From: Flavobacteriaceae bacterium CRH
GTDB taxonomy: Bacteria > Bacteroidota > Bacteroidia > Flavobacteriales > Flavobacteriaceae
Assembly: GCA_001507425.1 (NCBI GenBank)
Contig: LMAJ01000022.1
Span: forward strand, 62,001-126,000
Length of the DNA stretch: 64,000 bases
Direction: 5' to 3'
Part shown: positions 34,493 to 42,540 of the stretch, one piece after another
Numbering within the stretch: position 1 is the stretch's first letter
Layout of the letters: every line of letters starts with the position of its first letter
Made by a program: the position numbers and the translations under genes
The notes under the pieces: model-generated
What the model was told of the DNA's origin: nothing
The model's database searches: none
What the model saw: the letters and a program-made list of their open reading frames with translations, nothing else

Positions 34493-34814
34493 TATTAAAA
34501 AACAATTCTTCTGGAGTAAAATCCAGAAGAATTTACTGTTTTTTTTACTTGTTTTACTATTCGCAGCTTGCAACAAAAGTGAAACATTAAAAACCGAATC
34601 ATTCAAAACCACATCAGGATGGGGATATTCAATTGCTTATAAAAATAAAATTGTAATCAAACAATCTGTTATTCCGGTTTTAAGCGACACCAAAAGCTTT
34701 TCTACAGAAGAAGATGCTCTAAAAGTTGGTAATTTAGTGGAAAAAAAACTCCGTGATGGCATTTCGCCTACGGTAACAAAAAATGATTTAATTTTATTAA
34801 AAATAAAAATCTAA
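34482..34814 (+). CDS. DUF4907 family lipoprotein
   Basis: A 110-residue protein with the Met at 34482 chosen because it gives a signal peptide with a lipobox (LLFAACNKSE). Its frame overlaps the kelch gene end by 11 bases. The mature part matches DUF4907: TTSGWGYSIAYKNKIVIKQSVIPV, then KSFSTEEDALKVGNLVEKKL and SPTVTKNDLILLKI. This small family of unknown function sits beside kelch proteins and sensor kinases in Flavobacteriia, by general knowledge. It ends directly at the kinase start, so it is a candidate periplasmic partner of that kinase. Confidence 0.82.
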   Translation: MIINIKKQFFWSKIQKNLLFFLLVLLFAACNKSETLKTESFKTTSGWGYSIAYKNKIVIKQSVIPVLSDTKSFSTEEDALKVGNLVEKKLRDGISPTVTKNDLILLKIKI

Positions 34815-35918
34815 ATGAATATAGGCGCCATTAAAAATACAAACTCTAACAAAATTTTGTTCCATAGTATTATATGGACTTTCTTTATTTTGACTTCTTT
34901 AATTCAATTTTACGAAAGTCCTTTTAGGATCAATAATGATTTCTACGTACAATGGGCAACCGGAATTGTTTTGTTTTATCTTAATTATTTTTATCTGGTT
35001 CCGGTACTTCTTTTAGAAAAAAAATACTGGCTCTATTTTGTATTTGTATTTGCCTTAATTTTAGTTTTTATGGTTATCAGGATTAATTATTTTATTCCTG
35101 AATTCAGACACTTAAGACCAAGAGGAATGATGCCCCCGCCAGAAGACATGAAATTCATGTACAAAGGTGAAAGAGTAAGAGCTGCAATGGGAAAACAACC
35201 TTTGTTTTTTAAAATTGGCCCTTCATTATTTTATATTTTAATTATAACAATAAGCGCTATTATTAGAACACTATCAGAGTTTTATAATAATCAGCAAAAC
35301 AAATTAATTGCCGAAACACATAGAACAAATACAGAACTGATTTATTTGCGTAAACAAACCAATCCGCATTTTTTATTCAATTCTTTAAATAGTATCTATT
35401 CTTTGGCACATAAGAAATCTGATTTGGTTCCTGATGCCATCGTAACATTATCAGAATTAATGCGGTATATGCTGTATGAAACCGATAATAAAACGGTGGC
35501 TTTAGAGAAAGAAATCAATTATATTCAGAATTATATTGAATTACAAAAACTCAGGCTCAATGATATCGAAGACATTGTTGTAAATGTTCACGGAAATACC
35601 AAAAACAAATTTATTGAGCCTTTGTTATTGATATCATTTGTAGAAAATGCTTTTAAATACGGAACCGATTATAAAGGAGCCGCTCACGTAAAAATCAAGA
35701 TTTTTATATTAGAAGACAATCTCGATTTCTGGATAGAAAATACAATAGAAAGCTATGTAAAGGACCCTGATAATTCAGGAATTGGTTTAGTAAATATTCA
35801 AAGCAGACTTGATTTACTTTATCCAAATGCGCACGAACTTAATATTACACAAGACAATCAATATTATCGCGTGCACTTAAATTTGAACCTTGATAAAATT
35901 CAGACAGCAATAAATTAA
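34815..35918 (+). CDS. LytS/YehU-type sensor histidine kinase
   Basis: A 367-residue membrane kinase. Four hydrophobic segments fill about residues 10-160, with an extracytoplasmic loop RHLRPRGMMPPPEDMKFMYK. The cytoplasmic part starts with LRKQTNPHFLFNSLNSIYSL, in which the His is the phosphorylated residue of the LytS family (His_kinase domain). An ATPase domain with LLISFVENAFKYGTD (N box) and GIGLVNIQSRL (G box) completes it. The cognate regulator is almost certainly the LytTR protein two genes downstream. It starts immediately at the DUF4907 stop. Confidence 0.93.
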   Translation: MNIGAIKNTNSNKILFHSIIWTFFILTSLIQFYESPFRINNDFYVQWATGIVLFYLNYFYLVPVLLLEKKYWLYFVFVFALILVFMVIRINYFIPEFRHLRPRGMMPPPEDMKFMYKGERVRAAMGKQPLFFKIGPSLFYILIITISAIIRTLSEFYNNQQNKLIAETHRTNTELIYLRKQTNPHFLFNSLNSIYSLAHKKSDLVPDAIVTLSELMRYMLYETDNKTVALEKEINYIQNYIELQKLRLNDIEDIVVNVHGNTKNKFIEPLLLISFVENAFKYGTDYKGAAHVKIKIFILEDNLDFWIENTIESYVKDPDNSGIGLVNIQSRLDLLYPNAHELNITQDNQYYRVHLNLNLDKIQTAIN

Positions 35919-35922
35919 TATA

Positions 35923-36636
35923 ATGATTATGGACAGAAAAAAATTCATACGAAACAGTATTTTAGGAATTGCATCATTAGCAACCGCTACAAAAATATTA
36001 GAATCCTGCTCTAAAAGCGACAACGATGATAACGGATCAGAGTCTTCTGACGGAAGTTGTACTGTTTCGCCTGCAGAAACAAAAGGACCTTTCCCTATAA
36101 AAACACCAAGTCAGTTAGTTTTAGAGAATATAAAATCTGACCGAATTGGAGTGGCACTACTTATCAATTTAACTATCGAAAATCAAAGCAAAGATTGTGC
36201 TCCATTAGAAGGCGTTTTGGTAGATGTTTGGCACTGCGATAAAGATGGAAATTACTCTGAATACGGCGGTACTTCTATGCAACAAACAGATTACACAACG
36301 GTACACTTTTTAAGAGGAAGACAAACTTCTGATGTTAATGGAAACATTTCCTTTATTTCGATTTTTCCAGGTTGGTATCAAGGCAGAGCTCCGCATGTAC
36401 ACGTAGAAGTTTTAACTTCCGGAGGTTCTTCATTATTGGTAACACAAATTGCTTTTCCTGAAAATGTTTCAAGCGAAGTATATTCAAGTACAAATTATGC
36501 TGCTCACGGTCAAGCCGATACTGCAAATACAAAAGACAACGTTTTCTCTGATAGTTTATCTGATGAACTGGCTACTTTAACAGGAAATTTGACAGATGGT
36601 TATACATTAAGCAAAACTATTACAGTAAAAGCATAA
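35923..36636 (+). CDS. Intradiol ring-cleavage dioxygenase-like lipoprotein
   Basis: A 237-residue exported protein, start at 35923 (a second Met is two codons in). The N-terminus RKKFIRNSILGIASL ends at Cys29 and is followed by SKSDNDDNGSESSDG, an acidic stretch suited to surface export. The catalytic domain matches intradiol dioxygenases: SPAETKGPFPI, DVWHCDKDGNYSEYGG with Tyr111, and FPGWYQGRAPHVHVEV with Tyr and two His. These are the four Fe(III) ligands, all present. A lipid-anchored dioxygenase between kinase and regulator is unusual. Substrate unknown, probably a catecholic compound outside the cell. Confidence 0.87.
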   Translation: MIMDRKKFIRNSILGIASLATATKILESCSKSDNDDNGSESSDGSCTVSPAETKGPFPIKTPSQLVLENIKSDRIGVALLINLTIENQSKDCAPLEGVLVDVWHCDKDGNYSEYGGTSMQQTDYTTVHFLRGRQTSDVNGNISFISIFPGWYQGRAPHVHVEVLTSGGSSLLVTQIAFPENVSSEVYSSTNYAAHGQADTANTKDNVFSDSLSDELATLTGNLTDGYTLSKTITVKA

Positions 36637-36649
36637 TTTATAAGGAACA

Positions 36650-36693
36650 AAACCAGTATTTTATGATAATTTTAAAACATAATTCACTGGTTT
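36650..36693. repeat. Inverted repeat between dioxygenase and regulator
   Basis: AAACCAGT (36650-36657) and ACTGGTTT (36686-36693) flank AT-rich inner arms that also pair. A TACTTTTG -7-like element lies at 36699-36706, so the regulator may be expressed partly on its own. Confidence 0.5.
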
Positions 36694-36745
36694 AAAACTA
36701 CTTTTGAATACCAAAAACAATTTTCTAAAATTTAATCCAGAACAG

Positions 36746-37462
36746 ATGAAATGTGTAATTATAGACGATGAACCTTTAGCGGTTGAATTATTAGAAGATT
36801 TTGTTCGAAAAGTAGATTCTCTAGAATTGGTTAGCACTTTTAATAATGCAATTGATGCTGTCTCATTTATCAATCAGACTAATATTGATTTGGTTTTTTT
36901 GGATATTGAAATGCCACATTTCTCGGGAATTGAATTTTTAAATACTATAGAAAAGAAACCCTTAATTATTTTTACTACAGCTTATTCTGATTATGCCGTT
37001 GAAGGCTTTAATCTTGGTGCCGTTGATTATTTAGTAAAACCAATTCCGTTTCATCGTTTTTTAAAATCGGTGGTGCGAGCGCAGCAAATTTTTAATCCAA
37101 CTGCTGCCATTCAGGCTATTTCTGAAAACACGACCGCACCAGAAATAGAACAGGACTTTATGTTTGTAAGAGCTGAATACGAAAATGTAAAAATGAACTT
37201 TTCAGATATTTTATTTATCGAAGGCTTAAAAGATTATGTAAAAATTTATACCACAGATAATAAATTCACCCTGACGTTAATAAGCTTAATAAAGTTAGAA
37301 AACTTACTTTCAAGCAAAGGATTTTCAAGGATTCACAGATCTTACATCATCAATATAAAACATGTGAAATCAATTCAGAAAAATAAAGTTTTGATTAGCG
37401 ATAAACGAATTCCGATTAGCGAAAGTTATAAAAATACTTTTTTCGAAAAAATCAATTTGTGA
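36746..37462 (+). CDS. LytTR-type response regulator
   Basis: A 238-residue regulator. The receiver domain is at about 1-120: VIIDDEPLAVELL (acidic pair), VFLDIEMPHFSGIEFL (phosphorylated Asp), FTTAYSDYAVEGF and YLVKPIPFHRF with the Lys. The LytTR DNA-binding domain is at about 140-235: LFIEGLKDYVKIYT and GFSRIHRSYIINIKHVKSI. The ATG at 36746 is preferred to an upstream TTG (36704) as it gives the normal receiver start. It pairs with the kinase two genes upstream, separated by the dioxygenase gene and 109 bases with an inverted repeat. Confidence 0.94.
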   Translation: MKCVIIDDEPLAVELLEDFVRKVDSLELVSTFNNAIDAVSFINQTNIDLVFLDIEMPHFSGIEFLNTIEKKPLIIFTTAYSDYAVEGFNLGAVDYLVKPIPFHRFLKSVVRAQQIFNPTAAIQAISENTTAPEIEQDFMFVRAEYENVKMNFSDILFIEGLKDYVKIYTTDNKFTLTLISLIKLENLLSSKGFSRIHRSYIINIKHVKSIQKNKVLISDKRIPISESYKNTFFEKINL

Positions 37463-37468
37463 TTTTTT

Positions 37469-37544
37469 AAATTCCAAAATAAAAATTCCAAATTCCAATA
37501 AAGAGTCAACCTCTTTGGAATTTGGAATTTTTATTTTGGAATTT
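37469..37544. repeat. 30-bp perfect inverted repeat between convergent genes
   Basis: Arm 37469-37498 is the exact complement of 37515-37544; the arms iterate ATTCCAAA. Within the loop AAAGAG and CTCTTT pair again. It sits between the LytTR regulator and the gamma carbonic anhydrase gene, where it could end both transcripts. Confidence 0.8.
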
Positions 37545-37549
37545 ATAAT

Positions 37550-38068
37550 CTATTCTTCATTTTTAAACCAGCCCGAATACATTACGTAATTATTAGAAAT
37601 ACGTTCGATTTCGCCCGCAAAATCAGACTGATCAATATCTTTTACTTTTTTGGCAGGAACACCGGCATAAATACTTCCTGAAGTTACAACTGTATTTTGG
37701 GTTAAAACGGCTCCGGCTGCCACAATCGAATTACTTTCGATAACACAGTTATCCATCACAATAGCGCCCATTCCTATTAAAACATTATCATGAACCGTAC
37801 AACCATGAACAATGGCGTTATGCCCTATTGAAACATTATTGCCAATAATTGTTGGATGTTTTTGATACGTACAATGAATAATAGCCCCATCCTGGATATT
37901 AACTTTATTTCCTATTTTAATAAAGTGAACATCACCGCGAATTACAGCATTAAACCAAACACTGCAAGAATCTCCAAAAATAACATCGCCCACAATAGTC
38001 GCATTTTCGGCAACATAACAATCTTCTGGAATTACAGGAGATTTTCCGTTTACAGATTTAATTAGCAT
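37550..38068 (-). CDS. Gamma carbonic anhydrase family protein
   Basis: A 172-residue left-handed beta-helix (hexapeptide-repeat) protein. Metal-ligand His residues are visible in AIIHCTYQ, SIGHNAIVHGC, a trio spaced as in gamma-class carbonic anhydrases. Other blocks are AENATIVGDVIFGDSCSVWF and AVIRGDVHFIKIGNKVNIQDG. It would form a trimer binding zinc or iron at subunit interfaces. Actual carbonic anhydrase activity is not certain; some members act on other acyl compounds. It is followed by the long inverted repeat. Confidence 0.88.
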   Translation of the reverse strand: MLIKSVNGKSPVIPEDCYVAENATIVGDVIFGDSCSVWFNAVIRGDVHFIKIGNKVNIQDGAIIHCTYQKHPTIIGNNVSIGHNAIVHGCTVHDNVLIGMGAIVMDNCVIESNSIVAAGAVLTQNTVVTSGSIYAGVPAKKVKDIDQSDFAGEIERISNNYVMYSGWFKNEE

Positions 38069-38080
38069 AATAAAAAGTGT

Positions 38081-39070
38081 TTAATTAATGGCAGGACAAT
38101 TACAATCGTAACGCTCCTTTGTACAAAATAAATTGATTCCTAAAGTAATCTGATGATAACCACCAGTATCAAATTTTACATCTCCTGTAACCTGCGAATA
38201 CGTATACGCAAACATAAAGTTTTTATAATTGACACCAATAATAGGCGTAATATATTGCAGTTTTTGGGAAGCTACTCCACTTCCGGCGCTATATTGTGCA
38301 CCGTCGAAGCTTCTTCTATAGGATAATGCAGCCCAAAGACTTCCAAAATCCATGTTTTTGTAAGCTTTTAAATTGACATCAATCGATTTTTCTTTCGTCT
38401 GATCAAATATCTGAAGCAAAACAGAAGGTTCCCAGGTAATACTTTCTCTTTTACCAAAAACATATCCGGCGCTAAATAAAAACTTTCTTAGATTATCACT
38501 TTCATAATCTGTATAAATCTCTCTTCTGGTTTCAATAACTCCCTGAACCGTAGCATGCGCATAGAAATCAAGATAATTATAAGATGCCCCAATATCAACA
38601 TTAAAATAAGAATCTTTTTGAATCTGTCCAAAAACAATAGGATCAAAAGTTCCTCCAAATTTTGTCTCGTCTAACTGGCTCTGAATTACACCTCCGCTAA
38701 TACCAAATGAAAGCTGATTTAAATCGATTTCATCTCTTGAAAACATAATATGGTGCGCATAGGTAAGTTTCAATCCTTTTTGAGAATGATAGCCGTTTTT
38801 ATCGTTAAAAACTATAATTCCGGCGCCAGATCTCTCGCCTATTCTTCCGTTAAAACTTAAGGTTTGAAGTGATGGTGCATCTTCCTGACCAAACCATTGT
38901 TTTCTGGCCGTTAATCTTATTTTGGCACAATTTGCCGCGCCAGCCATCGATGGATGAATTAGGTAATAATTATCTGATAAATAATCCGAGTAAACAGGAA
39001 TACCTTCTTGGGAAAAAGAAAAAAAGGATGTCAATAAAAAAATCAATAAAAGCCTGATTCTGAATTCCAT
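38081..39070 (-). CDS. PorP/SprF family type IX secretion protein
   Basis: A 329-residue outer-membrane protein. The Met at 39070 gives the signal MEFRIRLLLIFLLTSFFSFS; an earlier Met at 39094 is less likely. PorP/SprF signatures are GIPVYSDYLSDNYYLIHPSMAGAANC at the mature start and the strand NGRIGERSGAGIIVFNDKNG. It ends KERYDCNCPAIN. Such proteins help deliver or anchor proteins exported by the type IX system, as does SprA at the right end of this window. No large adhesin gene is adjacent, so it is an isolated paralogue. Confidence 0.87.
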   Translation of the reverse strand: MEFRIRLLLIFLLTSFFSFSQEGIPVYSDYLSDNYYLIHPSMAGAANCAKIRLTARKQWFGQEDAPSLQTLSFNGRIGERSGAGIIVFNDKNGYHSQKGLKLTYAHHIMFSRDEIDLNQLSFGISGGVIQSQLDETKFGGTFDPIVFGQIQKDSYFNVDIGASYNYLDFYAHATVQGVIETRREIYTDYESDNLRKFLFSAGYVFGKRESITWEPSVLLQIFDQTKEKSIDVNLKAYKNMDFGSLWAALSYRRSFDGAQYSAGSGVASQKLQYITPIIGVNYKNFMFAYTYSQVTGDVKFDTGGYHQITLGINLFCTKERYDCNCPAIN

Positions 39071-39189
39071 AAAGGCAATAATATTTAAAAACATTATCGA
39101 CTCTTTTATTTTAATACGATTAATTTGAAAAGAGTCTTAATTATTTTATTAAAAATTCAAATATAGCCATTAGTAGAAAATAACTTTCT

Positions 39190-39197
39190 TAAATTTG
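39190..39197 (+). promoter_or_regulatory. -7 element upstream of the Nfu-type gene
   Basis: TAAATTTG, 16 bases before the ATG at 39214. No clear TTG partner. Confidence 0.4.
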
Positions 39198-39213
39198 TAA
39201 AAAATATACAGTC

Positions 39214-40113
39214 ATGACAAAAATCACTATAAGAGAGACTCAAAACCCGACTATCTTGAAGTTTGAATTTGAAGATTTCATCACTCAAAACCAAAATTTC
39301 GAGTTTAAAAATATCGATGAAGCACAAGCATCGCCATTAGCACAACAATTATTTTATCTTCCTTTTGTAAAAACAGTTTACATTTCAGGAAATTTCATTG
39401 CTATCGAAAGATATAGTATTGTAGAATGGGACGACGTGCAAGACGCTGTTGCCGAGCAAATTGTAGCATTTGTAGATAAAGGCGGAGTTATTATTAAAAT
39501 TGATGAAACTCAAACTAAAAAACAGCCTATTACAGTTTACGGAGAAACAACTCCAAATCCGTCAGCATTGAAGTTTGTAGTGAGCAGAATGTTAACTAAA
39601 AATCCGGTTGAATATAAAAATATCGATCAGACTGCTTCTTCTCCACTGGCAAAAGAATTATTCAAATTTCCTTATGTAAAAGAGGTTTTTATTGATGAAA
39701 ACTATATCTCGGTAACAAAATACGACATTAACGATTGGCAGGAAATTACATTAGAAGTTAGAACTTTCATTAAACAATTTATTGAAAACGGAGGAACTGT
39801 TCTAAATGAAAGCTTAATTGAAGTTACAACCAAAAATGATGTTACCAAAGATGAAAATTTTGATAAATTAGATGTGACTTCACAACAAATTATTAATATT
39901 TTGGAAGAATACGTGAAACCGGCAGTTGCTGCTGATGGAGGAAATATTGCTTTTGATTCATACAATGAAAATGATAAAACTGTAAAAGTTATACTTCAGG
40001 GTGCGTGCAGCGGATGTCCGTCATCTACTTTTACTTTAAAAAGCGGTATCGAAAATATGCTAAAAAGCATGTTGAATGATGAAGGTATTAAAGTTGAGGC
40101 TTTAAATGCATAA
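39214..40113 (+). CDS. NifU/Nfu-type Fe-S scaffold with duplicated N domain
   Basis: A 299-residue protein. Two related N-terminal scaffold domains, about residues 1-95 and 105-195, both have NPT/NPSALKF, ASPLAQQL/SSPLAKEL, FYLPFVKTVYIS/FKFPYVKEVFID and a final WDDVQDAV/WQEITLEV. The NifU-type C-terminal domain is about 215-299 and holds GACSGCPSSTFTLKSGIE, where the CxxC assembles the cluster. Role: carrier of [4Fe-4S] clusters to enzymes in the cytosol. The doubled N domain is a feature of Bacteroidota proteins, by general knowledge. A strong terminator follows. Confidence 0.92.
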   Translation: MTKITIRETQNPTILKFEFEDFITQNQNFEFKNIDEAQASPLAQQLFYLPFVKTVYISGNFIAIERYSIVEWDDVQDAVAEQIVAFVDKGGVIIKIDETQTKKQPITVYGETTPNPSALKFVVSRMLTKNPVEYKNIDQTASSPLAKELFKFPYVKEVFIDENYISVTKYDINDWQEITLEVRTFIKQFIENGGTVLNESLIEVTTKNDVTKDENFDKLDVTSQQIINILEEYVKPAVAADGGNIAFDSYNENDKTVKVILQGACSGCPSSTFTLKSGIENMLKSMLNDEGIKVEALNA

Positions 40114-40134
40114 AAAACACATCAAAAAAATATC

Positions 40135-40160
40135 AAAAGCGCTTCAAATGAGGCGCTTTT
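40135..40160 (+). terminator. Terminator after the Nfu-type gene
   Basis: AAAAGCGC and GCGCTTTT flank an inner stem-loop, followed by seven T. It lies 21 bases after the stop. Confidence 0.85.
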
Positions 40161-40270
40161 TTTATAAATATATATTGCTCTAATTTTCAATAAATTATTT
40201 TAAAGAGACGTTTTTCATATCCTCTAAATAGTTATATTGTGTTCTAAACTAATAACCAAAAACTAAACCT

Positions 40271-40666
40271 ATGGGATTATCTTCATTCTTTAAAAATTTA
40301 TTTGGCTCGGCCAAAGAAACTACCACCGATTTGGCAAATAAAGCCGAAAGCACTTTTGAACAAGCAAAAGAAGAAGCTGCTCCGCTAATTAATAAAGCAG
40401 AAGTTTTTGCAGAAGAAACTTTTACTAAAGTTAAAGAAGCTGCAGAACCAATACTTGAGAGTGCTGTAGAATATGCCAGCAAAGCAAAAGATATTGTAAG
40501 CGAATATGTTGAGAAAGCTTCAGATTCTTTAAGTGATGTAATCGATTCTGCTAAAGAAAAAACTGCCGAAACAGAAACAGTGGTTTCAGAAACAGTTGTA
40601 GACACCAGCGAAGAAACCAAAACGGCAACCGAAGAAGCTGTTGATAATACCGATGGCAAGGAATAA
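40271..40666 (+). CDS. Acidic amphipathic helical protein
   Basis: A 131-residue protein with no signal peptide or recognised domain. It begins MGLSSFFKNLFGSAKETTTD and consists of repeated amphipathic helical segments rich in Ala, Glu and Lys (KAESTFEQAKEEAAPLINK; EEAVDNTDGKE), like YtxH or LEA/apolipoprotein-type helices. The C-terminal part is Thr/Glu-rich and acidic. Such proteins associate with membranes or respond to stress, but the function here is unknown. Confidence 0.7.
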   Translation: MGLSSFFKNLFGSAKETTTDLANKAESTFEQAKEEAAPLINKAEVFAEETFTKVKEAAEPILESAVEYASKAKDIVSEYVEKASDSLSDVIDSAKEKTAETETVVSETVVDTSEETKTATEEAVDNTDGKE

Positions 40667-40701
40667 AAAACTACTTTTTTTATTATAGAAATAAATATTT
40701 T

Positions 40702-40709
40702 TATATTTG
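40702..40709 (+). promoter_or_regulatory. -7 element upstream of the mscS gene
   Basis: TATATTTG, followed by C. A start near 40714 would place the hairpin at 40724-40748 within the first 35 bases of the RNA. No clear TTG partner. Confidence 0.4.
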
Positions 40710-40723
40710 CACTTTTAATACCA

Positions 40724-40748
40724 CCTTCTCCAAAGAGAAGGTTTTTTT
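40724..40748 (+). terminator. Intrinsic terminator between -7 element and mscS
   Basis: Perfect stem CCTTCTC/GAGAAGG with loop CAAA and then seven T. It lies 58 bases after the acidic protein stop and 12 bases before the channel start codon, downstream of a promoter element. Confidence 0.8.
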
Positions 40749-40759
40749 ATTCTGAAAAA

Positions 40760-41572
40760 ATGGACATCAATTCAAATGAACTTAGCAGTTACGCAACACG
40801 ATTTATTAACGTATTGCTTGATTATTCTCCAAAATTAATTTCTGCGATCTTAATTTTATTTATCGGCTTATATGCCATAAGATTAATAAACCGAATCATT
40901 AGAAAAGTAATGATAAAGAGAAATCTGGACCCTACACTAACCAAGTTTCTTGCAGATATTTTATTATGGGCACTTCGCGTTTTATTGTTTATAACCTTTA
41001 TATCAAAACTCGGAATTGAAACTTCGTCATTTGTTGCCATTTTAGGAGCAATGGGACTTGCCATAGGTTTGTCTTTGCAAGGTTCTCTTTCTAATTTTGC
41101 AGGTGGAATGCTTATTATTCTTTTTAAACCTTTTAAAGTTGGAGATACGATCGAAGCCCAAGGTGTAATAGCAACGGTAGTCGAAATTCAAATTTTTGTC
41201 ACTAAGATGTTAACAGGAAACAATCAGACTGTTTTTGTACCAAATGGTGCATTATCTAACGGAACGATCATCAATTATTCTATGCAAGGAGAAAGAAGAG
41301 CTGATTTGACTTTTGCTGTTTCTTATGATTCTGATATTAAAAAAGCGAAGGATATTCTTTTGGATGTTTTAAACAAAAATCCTAAAGTTCTTAAAAAGCC
41401 CGCCCCGGAAGTTTTTGTAAAAAACCTGACCGCAAGTTCTGTGGAGTTTGCAGTTCGTCCTTGGGCAAAAAATGTAAATTACGGCGCTGTTTTTTCTGAA
41501 ACTTTAGAGAATTGTAAAGAAGCTTTAGACGAAGCCGGAATTGCAGTTCAACCGTATACACTTCAAAAATAA
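40760..41572 (+). CDS. Small-conductance mechanosensitive channel, MscS family
   Basis: A 270-residue inner-membrane channel. Three hydrophobic segments lie at about residues 15-40, 62-85 and 92-125, the third being the Gly/Ala-rich pore helix AILGAMGLAIGLSLQGSLSNF with the conserved Gly-Leu-Ala-Ile-Gly pattern. The cytoplasmic beta domain follows with KVGDTIEAQGVIATVVEI and VFVPNGALSNGTIINYS. Length suits the small MscS type. It would release solutes under hypo-osmotic shock. It is preceded by a terminator-like hairpin. Confidence 0.93.
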   Translation: MDINSNELSSYATRFINVLLDYSPKLISAILILFIGLYAIRLINRIIRKVMIKRNLDPTLTKFLADILLWALRVLLFITFISKLGIETSSFVAILGAMGLAIGLSLQGSLSNFAGGMLIILFKPFKVGDTIEAQGVIATVVEIQIFVTKMLTGNNQTVFVPNGALSNGTIINYSMQGERRADLTFAVSYDSDIKKAKDILLDVLNKNPKVLKKPAPEVFVKNLTASSVEFAVRPWAKNVNYGAVFSETLENCKEALDEAGIAVQPYTLQK

Positions 41573-41577
41573 CAAGA

Positions 41578-42249
41578 CTATTTTTTTGATGGCGGAGCTA
41601 TCATAAAATCTTTTAAATAATAAGGTTCAAAATAAGCGACATCTACAGTGTCGCTTATTTGATATTTATTAAAACTGATTTTACTCATTGCTGCTGCGGA
41701 AGGATATTTGATTTCTTCTAAAAACACAAAATTTTCCTTTGTTAAAACCGGTTTACATTTATCAGCACAATCGCCAACAAAATAAACGGTACCGGTAATA
41801 TCATTAAATGAATTTTCGTCAATAACTTCGGCCTGAATTGCTCTTTCTGTTTCTAAATCAGTATTAAAAACAGCACTGTAAACTTCCATTCTTCTGGCAT
41901 CAAGCATCGGAATAATTTTTCCGTCAGAAACTTTGGCTTGCGATGCTAGAGTTTGTAAAGTATCTATAGCAATTAGCGGAATATTTAATGCAAAACATAA
42001 TCCTTTTGCTGCAGAAACTCCAATTCGTAAACCTGTGTAGGAACCTGGCCCTTGACTTACTGCAATGGCAGCTAAATCCTGAACAGTAATTCCGGATTCG
42101 GCAATTGCTTCTTCAATAAAAACATGAAGTTTTTCTGCATGCGAATAGCCTTCTTCTGCAATTTCTTTACAGAGAATAGTTTCCCCGTTTTTTGCAATTG
42201 ATACTGAACAATTTTTCGTTGCTGTTTCGATATTGAGAATAATTGCCAA
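41578..42249 (-). CDS. tsaB: tRNA threonylcarbamoyladenosine biosynthesis protein TsaB
   Basis: A 223-residue TsaB, the non-catalytic partner of TsaD that supports t6A modification at position 37 of tRNAs reading ANN codons. It starts with MAIILNIETATKNCSVSIAK and has the AVSQGPGSYTGLRIGVSAAKGL block of the ASKHA fold. Length is normal. It is the last gene of a minus-strand run starting at 49666, 27 bases after the preceding small membrane protein; whether it shares that transcript is unclear. Confidence 0.93.
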   Translation of the reverse strand: MAIILNIETATKNCSVSIAKNGETILCKEIAEEGYSHAEKLHVFIEEAIAESGITVQDLAAIAVSQGPGSYTGLRIGVSAAKGLCFALNIPLIAIDTLQTLASQAKVSDGKIIPMLDARRMEVYSAVFNTDLETERAIQAEVIDENSFNDITGTVYFVGDCADKCKPVLTKENFVFLEEIKYPSAAAMSKISFNKYQISDTVDVAYFEPYYLKDFMIAPPSKK

Positions 42250-42276
42250 ACTAGTAAAGTGTTTTTTATTAAAAAA

Positions 42277-42531
42277 TTATGTAAAAATTGAAGTTGCAAA
42301 AATAAAGGTTAGTAACCAAAATAACAGAAATGCCACACCTAAATTTGCTAATAAAAAGCCTAAATATATAATCAGTCTTTTTTCTATTGCAAAATATTTA
42401 AATTTATAATTATAATATTCTGTCTTATAGACACTGTAATGCACCCATATCAAATAAATAACTACAGTAATAAAAGCACCAAATAAACTGAAAATCATTT
42501 CTGCCGGAACTCCATGCAATGCAATAATCAT
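42277..42531 (-). CDS. Small two-TM membrane protein
   Basis: An 84-residue protein with two to three hydrophobic segments (FSLFGAFITVVIYLIWVHY near residue 14, and a C-terminal pair from about residue 53). A positively charged YKFKYFAIEKRL loop lies between them. I do not recognise a family. It lies nine bases after the periplasmic adaptor gene in the exporter operon and may be a minor component, or a bystander. Confidence 0.65.
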   Translation of the reverse strand: MIIALHGVPAEMIFSLFGAFITVVIYLIWVHYSVYKTEYYNYKFKYFAIEKRLIIYLGFLLANLGVAFLLFWLLTFIFATSIFT

Positions 42532-42540
42532 ACTATTGAT

